Made by a program: the position numbers and the translations under genes. From the NCBI GenBank assembly GCA_041738285.1, contig JBGSQB010000022.1, positions 1 to 62,723 of the forward strand: DNA of 62,723 nt. The letters run 5' to 3'. This DNA comes from SZUA-521 sp041738285 (GTDB taxonomy: Bacteria; Pseudomonadota; Gammaproteobacteria; Pseudomonadales; Azotimanducaceae). Positions 18,368 to 26,363 of this stretch are shown piece after piece. Numbering within the stretch: position 1 is the stretch's first letter; the number at the start of each line of letters is the position of its first letter. The notes under the pieces were generated by a model. The model was given only the letters and a program-made list of their open reading frames with translations, was not told the DNA's origin and did no database searches.

Positions 18368-18877
18368 TCAAGGGCCTGGCCGTGGCGTTGGCTTGGCTGA
18401 TTTCAGGATCATTTGCACGCCGCCGGCCTCCTTGGCGGTTGCATCGACCTTTCCGGCTCTGATGTCGTAGGTGATGACCTGCCCCGTGAACTCGTTGCCG
18501 TCCTGGGTGAGGAAGGCATCGCCAACCAGCTCCACCCGCTCGTCCTGAGTGTGGTAGATGATGGTGCGCGCATCGGCGAGAACTTCGGCCTCGTCCTTGC
18601 GCAGCCGCTGTTGATAGTGGGCGCGGTTGCCTTCGGCGGTGATCTTCACGACCTGCTCGTCTTTGAGCTCGATGATCATCGTATCGGCAGTGACGCGCAT
18701 GGTGCCCTGATCCATGCGCACGTCACCCCGGTAGGTTGCCAGGCCCTTGGCTTCGTCGAGCTCCGCGGCATCGGCGCGGATATGAATCGGCTGCTCGGCG
18801 TCCTCTGGCACTGCGCCTGCAGGCAACGAGAGCACGACCATCGCTGTCAATCCGAGGCGCGCAATGGCCGACCGCAT
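18368..18877 (-). CDS. lptA: Lipopolysaccharide transport periplasmic protein LptA
   Basis: LptA polymerises as a periplasmic beta-jellyroll bridge that carries LPS from LptC to LptD. From the ATG at 18877 it is 169 residues, with a signal peptide ending near AGAVPED (about residues 1-24). A DUF/OstA-like jellyroll core follows, containing AELDEAKGLATYRGDV. A GTG at 18901 that overlaps the lptC stop is an alternative start giving eight more residues. I prefer the ATG because it gives a compact positively charged signal peptide. Confidence 0.92.
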   Translation of the reverse strand: MRSAIARLGLTAMVVLSLPAGAVPEDAEQPIHIRADAAELDEAKGLATYRGDVRMDQGTMRVTADTMIIELKDEQVVKITAEGNRAHYQQRLRKDEAEVLADARTIIYHTQDERVELVGDAFLTQDGNEFTGQVITYDIRAGKVDATAKEAGGVQMILKSAKPTPRPGP

Positions 18878-18890
18878 GGCAATGGCGAGG

Positions 18891-19502
18891 TCAGAGGTCA
18901 CTGGCGCGCTTGAATTGGTTGGGCAGGACAATGGTGTGAACTCTCTGCGCGACGTCGGATGACAAGTTCAGCGTGCCGGCGTCGAGATCGCCGGCGAGCC
19001 CGACCGCCATCGTGCGACCGGCGCTCGTATCGATCATAACAGCTTGACTGGTTTCGGCGAATCGGCGCTCGGGGTAGACGTACAGAGACTGCGTCGTCAG
19101 GCGCAGCTGCCGCGGCGAGTCGCGCTGTTCGAGGACGACAGAATCGCGCAGGAACACAACTTCCTCGCTCTGCTGATTGGTGTCGTCGCGGTAGCGGATG
19201 TTGCCTTCCTTTGCGCTCACCCACCAAGGTAGTTTCGGTGCGCGATGAATCGTCAGTTCCGGCATTTTCAATCGCGTCGTGTCGTTGCGCTCGAAGTGTC
19301 GGATCTCATCGGCGGCCAGTCGATAACGCACGCTGCCGTCGTCGTTGAACTGGGTGATCGTCGCTGCCTCCATATAGAGGTCGGGCTCGTCAGAGAGCTC
19401 GGCGGGCAGCGCAGTGGGTGCTTCGATCTGTTCGCGGTCTGTGACGAGGAACGCCAGCAGTGCAGCGGCGACGAGTACGCCAAGCAGTTGCCAGCGACTC
19501 AT
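18891..19502 (-). CDS. lptC: LPS export ABC transporter periplasmic protein LptC
   Basis: LptC is a bitopic inner-membrane protein that receives LPS from LptB2FG and passes it to LptA. The 203-residue product has one N-terminal membrane helix (about residues 5-22) and a periplasmic LptC jellyroll domain. The ATG at 19502 overlaps the kdsC stop (ATGA); an in-frame extension to 19655 is only the antisense-like overlap with kdsC and was rejected. Confidence 0.94.
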   Translation of the reverse strand: MSRWQLLGVLVAAALLAFLVTDREQIEAPTALPAELSDEPDLYMEAATITQFNDDGSVRYRLAADEIRHFERNDTTRLKMPELTIHRAPKLPWWVSAKEGNIRYRDDTNQQSEEVVFLRDSVVLEQRDSPRQLRLTTQSLYVYPERRFAETSQAVMIDTSAGRTMAVGLAGDLDAGTLNLSSDVAQRVHTIVLPNQFKRASDL

Positions 19503-20035
19503 CGCAAGAAGCGCTCGAGTGCGCTCGACCAGCTGTTCTGCGCGGTCATGATCAGCTGGCAGATTTCGGCGACCGCGCCCATGCCTGCGCCAGCGCTTGC
19601 GACGTAATGCGCGCGGGCGATCACCTCGGGATGCGCCGTGCCGACGGTGCAACACATACCTACGCGCTGAAACAGTGGCAGGTCCGGGATGTCGTCACCG
19701 ATGTGCGCCATCACCTGACCGGTGAGTCCGGTCTGTGTGCATAGCGTGGCGAAGGCCATTGCCTTGTCTTCCGCACCCTGAAACAGATGGGTTATGCCGA
19801 GTTCTTTGGCCCGTCGTTCGACGATGTCGGAACGGCGCCCCGTGATGATTGCGGTGGCGACACCAGTCGTCATCAGCATCTTCAGCGCGGCGCCATCCTG
19901 GGTATTGAACGCCTTTGCTTCACCGCCGCCGTGCAGGTAGTAGATTCGACCGTCGGTAAGTACACCATCGACATCGAGGATGAGCAGTCGCGTGTCTCGC
20001 GCGCGTGCCAGTGCGGAGTCCGGAAACACCCTCAT
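19499..20035 (-). CDS. kdsC: 3-deoxy-D-manno-octulosonate 8-phosphate phosphatase KdsC
   Basis: KdsC dephosphorylates KDO-8-phosphate in KDO synthesis for the LPS core. It is a cap-less HAD phosphatase of 178 residues, with catalytic Asp21 and Asp23 in DVDGVLTDG and a downstream GDDIPDLP acidic motif. The ATG at 20035 overlaps the stop of the upstream antiporter gene. KdsD, usually encoded just upstream in E. coli and Pseudomonas, is absent here. Confidence 0.95.
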   Translation of the reverse strand: MRVFPDSALARARDTRLLILDVDGVLTDGRIYYLHGGGEAKAFNTQDGAALKMLMTTGVATAIITGRRSDIVERRAKELGITHLFQGAEDKAMAFATLCTQTGLTGQVMAHIGDDIPDLPLFQRVGMCCTVGTAHPEVIARAHYVASAGAGMGAVAEICQLIMTAQNSWSSALERFLR

Positions 20036-20994
20036 GACGCCTGGTGGAACAACAACAGGTTGTAGCCGAACCAGGTGAGGCACAGAACCGCGCCTTCGAA
20101 GCGCGTGATCACGGGGCGTGAACCGATGCCATACGCGAACAGTGCGAGCATCACAGTGAATGCAACCATGGAGCCGAAATCACGCCACAGCACTTCCGTT
20201 GCGAATTCGGTGGGGGCGAGCAGACCTGGGACTGCCAGTACGCCGAGGATGTTGAGAATGTTGGAACCGACGACGTTACCGATGGCAATGTCCGTGTGAC
20301 CCTTGATGGCTGCGCCGAGTGTGGTCGCAAGTTCCGGAAGACTCGTGCCCAGGGCGATCACCGTCAATCCGATCACCAGATCACTGACCCCCAGGAACTC
20401 GGCGATGTTGGTCGCAGACCATACCAAAAGTCGCGCGCTCACCAGCAGAATCGCGAGCCCGACGACGATCCAGATGACGGCACTGCGTACGGTCATCACC
20501 GGCAGCTCGCCGAGTTCCTCTTCGAACGTCTCGCCGAGCGCGCTGTCCGTACGCGTGGCCCGCGCGATTCGCCACATGAGATAGCCAAGGCCAGTGAGCA
20601 GCAACAGACCGTCTATGCGACCGAGATGCAGGTCGAACAGGCATAGCGCAGCGAGGAAAGTCGTACCCAGAAGCCATGGCAGCTCGGTCTTGAGTACCGA
20701 AGGTTTGAACGGAAGGGGTGCGACGATGGCCGTCACACCCAGCACGAGTCCGATGTTGACGATGTTCGAACCGATTGCATTGCCAATCGCCATGATCGGG
20801 TGATCATCCAGCGCCGCGGCCACGGAGACGAGGATCTCGGGTGCCGAGGTACCCACGGCGACAATCGTGAGCCCAATGATCAGCTTCGACACACCAAAAT
20901 TGTCGGCAGCGGACGCGGCAGCGGAAACGAATCTGTCCGCGCTCCAGACCAGCGTGACGAAGCTTGCGATGAGAACAGCCAGGGAAATCCACAT
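20032..20994 (-). CDS. yrbG: Calcium/sodium antiporter of the CaCA family (YrbG)
   Basis: YrbG-type proteins are inner-membrane cation exchangers of the CaCA superfamily; the physiological substrate in bacteria is not well defined. The 320-residue product has ten predicted membrane segments in two inverted halves. Both alpha repeats are visible: VGTSAPEILVS with GNAIGSNIVNIGL, and LGTSLPELATTL with GNVVGSNILNIL. The ATG at 20994 is preferred to a TTG at 21027. The gene is divergent from mlaF, as in E. coli. Confidence 0.94.
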   Translation of the reverse strand: MWISLAVLIASFVTLVWSADRFVSAAASAADNFGVSKLIIGLTIVAVGTSAPEILVSVAAALDDHPIMAIGNAIGSNIVNIGLVLGVTAIVAPLPFKPSVLKTELPWLLGTTFLAALCLFDLHLGRIDGLLLLTGLGYLMWRIARATRTDSALGETFEEELGELPVMTVRSAVIWIVVGLAILLVSARLLVWSATNIAEFLGVSDLVIGLTVIALGTSLPELATTLGAAIKGHTDIAIGNVVGSNILNILGVLAVPGLLAPTEFATEVLWRDFGSMVAFTVMLALFAYGIGSRPVITRFEGAVLCLTWFGYNLLLFHQAS

Positions 20995-21106
20995 AGGCGT
21001 GTGGAAGGGCGCTACAACGAAAGGCAATCGATTAAAGGTGCAATCAGAGACGTTTGCAAGGTGACGCCAGCAGCCAACAGACCGGCGCAGTCACTGCGGG
21101 CGATGA

Positions 21107-21115
21107 TGGTATAGT
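21107..21115 (+). promoter_or_regulatory. Extended -10 promoter element for the mla operon
   Basis: TGGTATAGT at 21107-21115 combines the TGn extension with TATAGT (5/6 match), in the gap between divergent yrbG and mlaF. No good -35 hexamer is seen about 17 bases upstream, which is tolerable for an extended -10. Transcription would begin near 21122. That is after the TTG at 21115, so the mlaF start must lie further downstream. Confidence 0.5.
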
Positions 21116-21144
21116 TGAACGCCGCAAACACGGTTCCCATTCGG

Positions 21145-21945
21145 GTGTCGGACAATCTGATCGAAATTGAAGGGCTGCGGTTCAGCCGCGGCGATCGAGT
21201 GATCTTTGCGGGTCTGGACATGGTGGTCCCCCGTGGATCCGTCACTGCGCTGATGGGGCCGAGCGGCACAGGCAAGACGACGTTGCTGCGCATCATCGGC
21301 GGACAGGTCAAACCCGACGAGGGGAGCGTGCGCTTCGACGGTCGTGAAGTCACCTCCATGTCGCGCAAGGAATTGTTCGAGATGCGGCGCGAGCTGGGGA
21401 TGCTGTTTCAGTCATCGGCACTGTTTACGGACATTTCGGTCTACGAGAACGTCGCGTTTCCAGTGCGAGTCCACACCGACCTGCCCCAGGACATGGTGCG
21501 TGATCTGGTGCTGATGAAACTGAATGCGGTCGGCCTGCGTGGCGCCCGTGACTTGAGTCCGGCGCAGCTGTCGGGCGGCATGGCGCGACGGGTCGCGCTG
21601 GCTCGGGCAATCGCCCTCGACCCGAAGTTCATCATGTATGACGAGCCGTTCACTGGCCAGGACCCCATATCGATGGGCGTGCTGGTGGCACTCATTCGCG
21701 GTCTCAACCGTACCCTCGACATGACGAGCCTCGTGGTGTCTCACGACATCCATGAAACCGTCAGCATCGCCGATCTCATATACATCATCGCCGATGGGCT
21801 CGTGATCGGCCGCGGTTCTCCAGAACAACTCAAATCCGACAGTTCGACTGTCGTCCGACAGTTCATGAGTGGTGCGCCAGATGGCCCGGTACCGTTCCAC
21901 TATCCTGCGGACGACTTCCTCGAAGATGTGCTGGGCGTGGACTGA
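21145..21945 (+). CDS. mlaF: Phospholipid ABC transporter ATP-binding protein MlaF
   Basis: MlaF is the ATPase of the MlaFEDB inner-membrane complex that moves phospholipids between the membranes to keep the outer leaflet asymmetric. From the GTG at 21145 it is 266 residues. Walker A GPSGTGKT lies at 38-45, the signature is LSGGMARR, and the Walker B region is FIMYDEPFTGQD. The C-terminal extension DGPVPFHYPADDF matches the MlaF tail that contacts the partner subunit. A TTG at 21115 would give ten more residues but overlaps the predicted -10 box, so I prefer 21145. First gene of mlaFEDCB-ibaG-murA-hisGD. Confidence 0.95.
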   Translation: MSDNLIEIEGLRFSRGDRVIFAGLDMVVPRGSVTALMGPSGTGKTTLLRIIGGQVKPDEGSVRFDGREVTSMSRKELFEMRRELGMLFQSSALFTDISVYENVAFPVRVHTDLPQDMVRDLVLMKLNAVGLRGARDLSPAQLSGGMARRVALARAIALDPKFIMYDEPFTGQDPISMGVLVALIRGLNRTLDMTSLVVSHDIHETVSIADLIYIIADGLVIGRGSPEQLKSDSSTVVRQFMSGAPDGPVPFHYPADDFLEDVLGVD

Positions 21946-22727
21946 TGCTTCGATATCTGCGACTGATAGGACAGGAAACACTCGAATGGCTCGCGACGCT
22001 CGGACGCGCGGGCACCGTCTGGTTCTGGGCGATGTTCGGTCTACCGGTCCGCGGCGACTTCGCGCTGCTCATGAAGCAGATCTATCAGATTGGCGTGCTA
22101 TCCCTCGTCATCATCGTCTTGTCGGCATTCTCGATTGGCGCGGTGCTGGCGCTCCAGGGTTATACCCAGCTGGCGCGCATCGGCGCTGAGGGTAGTGTGG
22201 GTCTGGGCGTTGCCCTCGTGCTGCTACGCGAGCTCGGTCCCGTGGTCACGGGGCTGCTGTTTGCCGGCCGCGCGGGCTCGGCGATCACGGCCGAGATTGG
22301 CCTGATGAAGGCGACCGATCAGCTGTCCGGCATGGAGATGATGGGGGTCGACCCGCTCCGCCGGATCGTCGCGCCGCGGTTGTGGGGCGGGATGATCTCG
22401 ATGCCCGTGCTCACGCTCATTTTCAACATGGTTGCGATCTGGGCGGCGGCGCTCGTCGGTGTGCAGTGGCTCGGTATCGATCCGGGCGGTTTCTGGTCCG
22501 GCATGCAGGATGGCGTCGAACTCTGGGACGACGTCGGTAAAGGCACCATCAAGAGCGTGGCGTTCGCGGTGATCATCAGCTGGATCGCGGTGTTTCAGGG
22601 GTATGATTGCCTACCCACGGCAGAAGGTATCGGTAACGCCACGACGCGTACGGTCGTCTATTCGTCCGTCGCCGTTTTGGCCCTCGACTTCCTGCTCACG
22701 CTGGTCATGTACGGAGAGTTCAAGTAA
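21945..22727 (+). CDS. mlaE: Phospholipid ABC transporter permease MlaE
   Basis: MlaE is the membrane subunit of MlaFEDB. The 260-residue product contains the MlaE/YrbE permease domain with about five membrane segments and the conserved EIGLMKATDQLSGMEMMGVD region that couples to MlaF. The ATG overlaps the mlaF stop (TGATG), and the gene runs directly into mlaD with a 1-base overlap. Confidence 0.97.
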   Translation: MLRYLRLIGQETLEWLATLGRAGTVWFWAMFGLPVRGDFALLMKQIYQIGVLSLVIIVLSAFSIGAVLALQGYTQLARIGAEGSVGLGVALVLLRELGPVVTGLLFAGRAGSAITAEIGLMKATDQLSGMEMMGVDPLRRIVAPRLWGGMISMPVLTLIFNMVAIWAAALVGVQWLGIDPGGFWSGMQDGVELWDDVGKGTIKSVAFAVIISWIAVFQGYDCLPTAEGIGNATTRTVVYSSVAVLALDFLLTLVMYGEFK

Positions 22728-23188
22728 TGCGCATGCGCACGATCGAAATCAGCGTGGGAGCGTTCCTGCTGGCGGGCATTCTCGCGCTCGTTTTTCTCGC
22801 GGTCAGGGTCAGTGGCGTGAGCTTGAGTGGTTCTGACGGCACCTACACGCTGTACGCCCGATTTGACGAAGTTGCCGGCCTGCGGGTGCGATCGAAAGTC
22901 AGCATGGCAGGGGTAACGATCGGCCGAATCGCGGCTATTGACGTCGACAGCGCTTATGGTGAAGCGATCGTCACCATGGAAATCGAAGGTAAGGTGGACA
23001 ACCTCACGACCGATGCGGGCGCGCAGGTGCAGACCGAAGGCATTCTCGGCGGTCGGTACATCAGTCTGTCCCAGGGCGCCGATGAAGAAGTCCTGGGGGA
23101 TGGTGACACCGTCGTCAACACGCAAGGAGCACTCGTGCTCGAGAACCTGATCGGCGAGTTCGTTACACGAATGGGAGATAGCAAATAG
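22727..23188 (+). CDS. mlaD: Outer membrane lipid asymmetry protein MlaD (MCE domain)
   Basis: MlaD forms the hexameric MCE ring anchored in the inner membrane that channels lipids to MlaC. The 153-residue product has an N-terminal membrane helix (about residues 7-26), then a single MCE domain (about 38-115) with VAGLRVRSKVSMAGVTIG, and a hydrophobic C-terminal helix (EEVLG...LENLIGEF). The length fits the single-MCE gammaproteobacterial type. Confidence 0.97.
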   Translation: MRMRTIEISVGAFLLAGILALVFLAVRVSGVSLSGSDGTYTLYARFDEVAGLRVRSKVSMAGVTIGRIAAIDVDSAYGEAIVTMEIEGKVDNLTTDAGAQVQTEGILGGRYISLSQGADEEVLGDGDTVVNTQGALVLENLIGEFVTRMGDSK

Positions 23189-23190
23189 AC

Positions 23191-23883
23191 ATGTATCAGA
23201 TGTGGAAACCAGTCATCGGGATCCTTGCAGGGCTGATGTTCGGCAGCGTCTCGATTGCAGCACTGGCAGCCGATGCCGAATTCGTTCCCGACGGCCCCCA
23301 CGCGGCGATCAAGCGTACGTCTGACGAGTTGATCTCGGTCATCGAGAGTGGCAAGACGTATTTCGACCAGGACCCCGAGCGCTTCTACGGTGAAGTCGAG
23401 CGCGTGCTCGACCCGGTCATCGACTTCGAAGCGTTCGCGCGCGGCGTCATGGCGGTGTACTACCGCAAGGCGACACCCGATCAGCGCAAGCGATTTCACG
23501 ACACGTTCAAGTCGGGCCTCGTGCGCACCTATGGCAAGGCGCTCCTCGACTTCGGCGATCAGAAAATCGTCGTGGTGCCGCCCGACCGGCCGGCGCGGCA
23601 GCCTGACCGGGACAGTGTGACCATGGAAGTGCATTCGAGCGAAGGCAAGATCTATCCCGTCGTGTACTCCGTCACGCGCGATACGACGGGGACATGGCGC
23701 ATGCGCAACATCGTGATCAATGGGATCAACATCGGATTGACTTACCGCAACCAGTTCGCTAGTGCAATGAAGTCGCCTCAGAACAAGGGCAGCATGGATG
23801 TGGTGATCGACGGATGGTCATCGACGATCGCCGATGTCGATCCGATGAAAGATGGCGATGCGGCCAAGGATGCAGGTAGCTGA
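23191..23883 (+). CDS. mlaC: Phospholipid-binding periplasmic protein MlaC
   Basis: MlaC is the periplasmic shuttle that carries a phospholipid between MlaD and the outer-membrane MlaA. The 230-residue product has a signal peptide (about residues 1-26, ending near AALAADAE) and the MlaC/Ttg2D fold with FARGVMAVYYRKATPDQRKRF and a C-terminal TYRNQF segment. The ATG at 23191 lies 2 bases after mlaD. mlaA itself is not in the window. Confidence 0.95.
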   Translation: MYQMWKPVIGILAGLMFGSVSIAALAADAEFVPDGPHAAIKRTSDELISVIESGKTYFDQDPERFYGEVERVLDPVIDFEAFARGVMAVYYRKATPDQRKRFHDTFKSGLVRTYGKALLDFGDQKIVVVPPDRPARQPDRDSVTMEVHSSEGKIYPVVYSVTRDTTGTWRMRNIVINGINIGLTYRNQFASAMKSPQNKGSMDVVIDGWSSTIADVDPMKDGDAAKDAGS

Positions 23884-24199
23884 GGTGGAGTTGCAGGTAG
23901 TCGGTGACGGACTGTGCAAGGCATCGGGTCGCGCGACGTACGCGACCGGACACGCCGATCGTGATGCTGCCGCGACGGTCCTGGATGCGGCGTTCGAAGG
24001 TTCGCAGCGGGTGCAGATCGACCTGTCGGGTGTCGATGAAGGCGGCAGTGTCGTGCTGAGTCTCATGTTGTCGTGGCTGCGGCAGGCGCGGCACCATGGT
24101 CGCGAACTCACCTATGCGAACGTGACGCCCGAACTGATGGAGTTGATCAAGTTCACCGGCCTCGACGGCATCCTGCTGTCGAATGGAGCGCTCAAGTGA
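23870..24199 (+). CDS. mlaB: STAS-domain protein MlaB
   Basis: MlaB is the small cytoplasmic STAS-domain subunit that stabilises MlaF. The 109-residue product shows a STAS pattern, with the conserved loop DLSGVDEGGSVVLSLMLSWL at about residues 51-70. The ATG at 23870 overlaps the end of mlaC by 14 bases, with AAGGA just before it. A GTG at 23885 is possible but less likely. Confidence 0.9.
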   Translation: MQVAEVELQVVGDGLCKASGRATYATGHADRDAAATVLDAAFEGSQRVQIDLSGVDEGGSVVLSLMLSWLRQARHHGRELTYANVTPELMELIKFTGLDGILLSNGALK

Positions 24200-24444
24200 T
24201 CGTGGATCTCGTCCGCGAGCGGGTGGAAGCTGCGCTTCCCGGCGCCGAGGTGCGGGTCGAAGGCGACGCCAGTCGCATGATGATCGTTGTCGTCAGCGAC
24301 CGCTTCGAGGGCGTTGCCCGGGTGAAGAAGCAGCAACTGGTTTATGCGGCGATCAGCAACCTGATCTCGGCCGGTGAACTTCACGCGGTGACCATTCGTG
24401 CGCTCACCCCCGGCGAGTCCGGCGAAGCGCTCGGGCCGAACTGA
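24196..24444 (+). CDS. ibaG: BolA/IbaG family iron-sulfur metabolism protein
   Basis: BolA-family proteins bind monothiol glutaredoxins and [2Fe-2S] clusters. The 82-residue protein has the BolA class-II helix-turn-helix-like fold, with SDRFEGVARVKKQQLVYA followed by LHAVTI. The GTG start at 24196 overlaps the mlaB stop (GTGA). A longer frame from 24073 only adds antisense-like sequence inside mlaB. Location between mlaB and murA is the conserved place for ibaG (yrbA). Confidence 0.94.
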   Translation: MIVDLVRERVEAALPGAEVRVEGDASRMMIVVVSDRFEGVARVKKQQLVYAAISNLISAGELHAVTIRALTPGESGEALGPN

Positions 24445-24447
24445 ACG

Positions 24448-25716
24448 ATGGACAAACTCATCATTCAAGGCGGCCGGCGACTGTCGGGCGAGGTACGCAT
24501 TTCCGGCGCCAAGAACGCCGCGCTGCCGATTCTTGCAGCCTGTCTGCTGTCGGATGAGCCGGTGACGCTGTCCAACGTTCCGCACCTGCACGATGTCACC
24601 ACGATGATCGAGCTGCTTGGCTGTCTCGGTGCCGACGTTCTCATCGATGATGCGCTGAACGTGCAGGTGCACGGTGAAACGATTACCAGTCATCGCGCGC
24701 CGTACGAGTTGGTCAAAACCATGCGCGCGTCATTCTGCGTGCTCGGTCCGCTGCTTGCCCGCCACGGCGAAGCCGAGGTGTCGCTGCCAGGTGGTTGCGC
24801 GATCGGGCCGCGTCCTGTCGATCAGCACTTGAAGGGGCTCACTGCCATGGGCGCCGAGATCGAGGCCGTCGATGGCTACGTGCGTGCCCGCTGCCCGAAC
24901 GGGCTGACGGGCACCCGCGTGCTGATGGACATCACGACCGTCGGTGGCACCGAGAACCTGATGATGGCGGCAACGCTCGCACGCGGGACCACGATTCTCG
25001 AGAACTGCGCACGTGAGCCCGAGGTCGTCGACCTGGGTGACTGCCTGAATGCAATGGGTGCGCGCGTGAGTGGCCATGGCACCGATACCATTCGAATCGA
25101 AGGCGTCGCGCGGATGCACGGGTGCAAGTATCGCGTCATGCCCGATCGCGTCGAGACAGGCACCTACCTGATTGCAGCCGCCGCCACAGGTGGCCGAATT
25201 CGAGCCACTGGAACCCGGCCAGATACGCTCGACGCGGTGCTGCTCAAGCTCGAAGAAGCGGGTGCGCAGGTCACGCGTGGCGCAGATTGGATCGAACTCG
25301 ATATGCACGGCAATCGCCCACGCGCGGTTGATATTCGAACAGCGCCGTACCCCGGCTTTCCAACTGATATGCAGGCGCAGTTCCTTGCGATGAATGCGAT
25401 TGCCGATGGCACCAGCCGCGTCATCGAAACGATCTTCGAGAATCGTTTCATGCATGTGCAGGAGATCAACCGGCTTGGGGCGAACATCGTGCTCGACGGC
25501 AACGTCACGGCGGTCATCAAGGGTCAGGCACGGTTACGCGGCGCGCCCGTGATGGCGACGGACCTGCGTGCTTCGTTCAGCCTGGTCGTGGCTGGTCTCG
25601 TTGCAGAAGGTGAGACGGTGATCGACCGCATCTACCACATCGACCGCGGCTATGAGTGCATCGAGGAGAAACTCGGTCAGCTCGGTGCGATTGTCCAGCG
25701 CGTCAGCGGGCGATGA
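24448..25716 (+). CDS. murA: UDP-N-acetylglucosamine 1-carboxyvinyltransferase MurA
   Basis: MurA transfers enolpyruvate from PEP to UDP-GlcNAc, the first committed step of peptidoglycan synthesis and the fosfomycin target. The 422-residue protein has the catalytic loop cysteine at Cys117 (GGCAIG), so it is the fosfomycin-sensitive cysteine form. The two-domain EPT fold is indicated by the SGAKNAALPI and GYPGFPTDMQAQ-like (APYPGFPTDMQAQ) motifs. The stop overlaps the hisG start. Confidence 0.98.
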   Translation: MDKLIIQGGRRLSGEVRISGAKNAALPILAACLLSDEPVTLSNVPHLHDVTTMIELLGCLGADVLIDDALNVQVHGETITSHRAPYELVKTMRASFCVLGPLLARHGEAEVSLPGGCAIGPRPVDQHLKGLTAMGAEIEAVDGYVRARCPNGLTGTRVLMDITTVGGTENLMMAATLARGTTILENCAREPEVVDLGDCLNAMGARVSGHGTDTIRIEGVARMHGCKYRVMPDRVETGTYLIAAAATGGRIRATGTRPDTLDAVLLKLEEAGAQVTRGADWIELDMHGNRPRAVDIRTAPYPGFPTDMQAQFLAMNAIADGTSRVIETIFENRFMHVQEINRLGANIVLDGNVTAVIKGQARLRGAPVMATDLRASFSLVVAGLVAEGETVIDRIYHIDRGYECIEEKLGQLGAIVQRVSGR

Positions 25717-26354
25717 ACGCCACGACGCGACCGCTGACGATCGCACTCAATCGCGGTCGGATTCTAAGTCAGTGTCTGCCGCTCCTGGCTCGCGCGGGCT
25801 ATGAGCCAGCCGACGCGATGGATGGCAGTCGCAAGCTGATCTTCGAGACCACCTGCGGTCGAGCGCGCTTGGTCGTCATGCGCGGATCCGATGTACCGAC
25901 CTTCGTAGAGTACGGTGCAGCCGACATCGGGATCACGGGTAAGGACACGCTGCTCGAGTACGGCCCGGGCGCGTTCTACGAGCGGCTCGACCTGAAGATC
26001 GCCAGGTGCCGCATGATGACAGCGGTCCCGGCGCGGGTGCCGGAACCGACTGGCGTGCTGCGCGTCGCGACCAAGTTCGTTCGGGTTGCCCAGGACTACT
26101 TCGGCAGCCTTGGCCGGTCGGTCGAGATCATCAAGCTGAGCGGCGCGATGGAGATTGCGCCGCTCATGGGGCTTGCGGACTGCATCGTCGACATTGTCGA
26201 CACCGGTACGACGCTCGCCGCCAACGGGCTGGTTGCGAAGGACTTGATCGCCGAGATCAGTACGCGTGTGATCGTCAATCGTGCGTCGCTGAAGATGCGA
26301 TTCACCGAGATCGAGACACTGCTGCGCGACCTGCGCGCAGGCGTGGCTGGCTGA
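25713..26354 (+). CDS. hisG: ATP phosphoribosyltransferase, short form (HisG-S)
   Basis: HisG condenses ATP and PRPP in the first step of histidine synthesis. At 213 residues it is the short form, lacking the C-terminal regulatory domain. Short forms need the HisZ regulatory subunit for activity, and no hisZ is present in the window. The PRPP-binding region DIVDTGTTL is near residues 157-165. The ATG at 25713 overlaps the murA stop (ATGA). Confidence 0.96.
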   Translation: MNATTRPLTIALNRGRILSQCLPLLARAGYEPADAMDGSRKLIFETTCGRARLVVMRGSDVPTFVEYGAADIGITGKDTLLEYGPGAFYERLDLKIARCRMMTAVPARVPEPTGVLRVATKFVRVAQDYFGSLGRSVEIIKLSGAMEIAPLMGLADCIVDIVDTGTTLAANGLVAKDLIAEISTRVIVNRASLKMRFTEIETLLRDLRAGVAG

Positions 26355-26363
26355 GCCGTCGCC

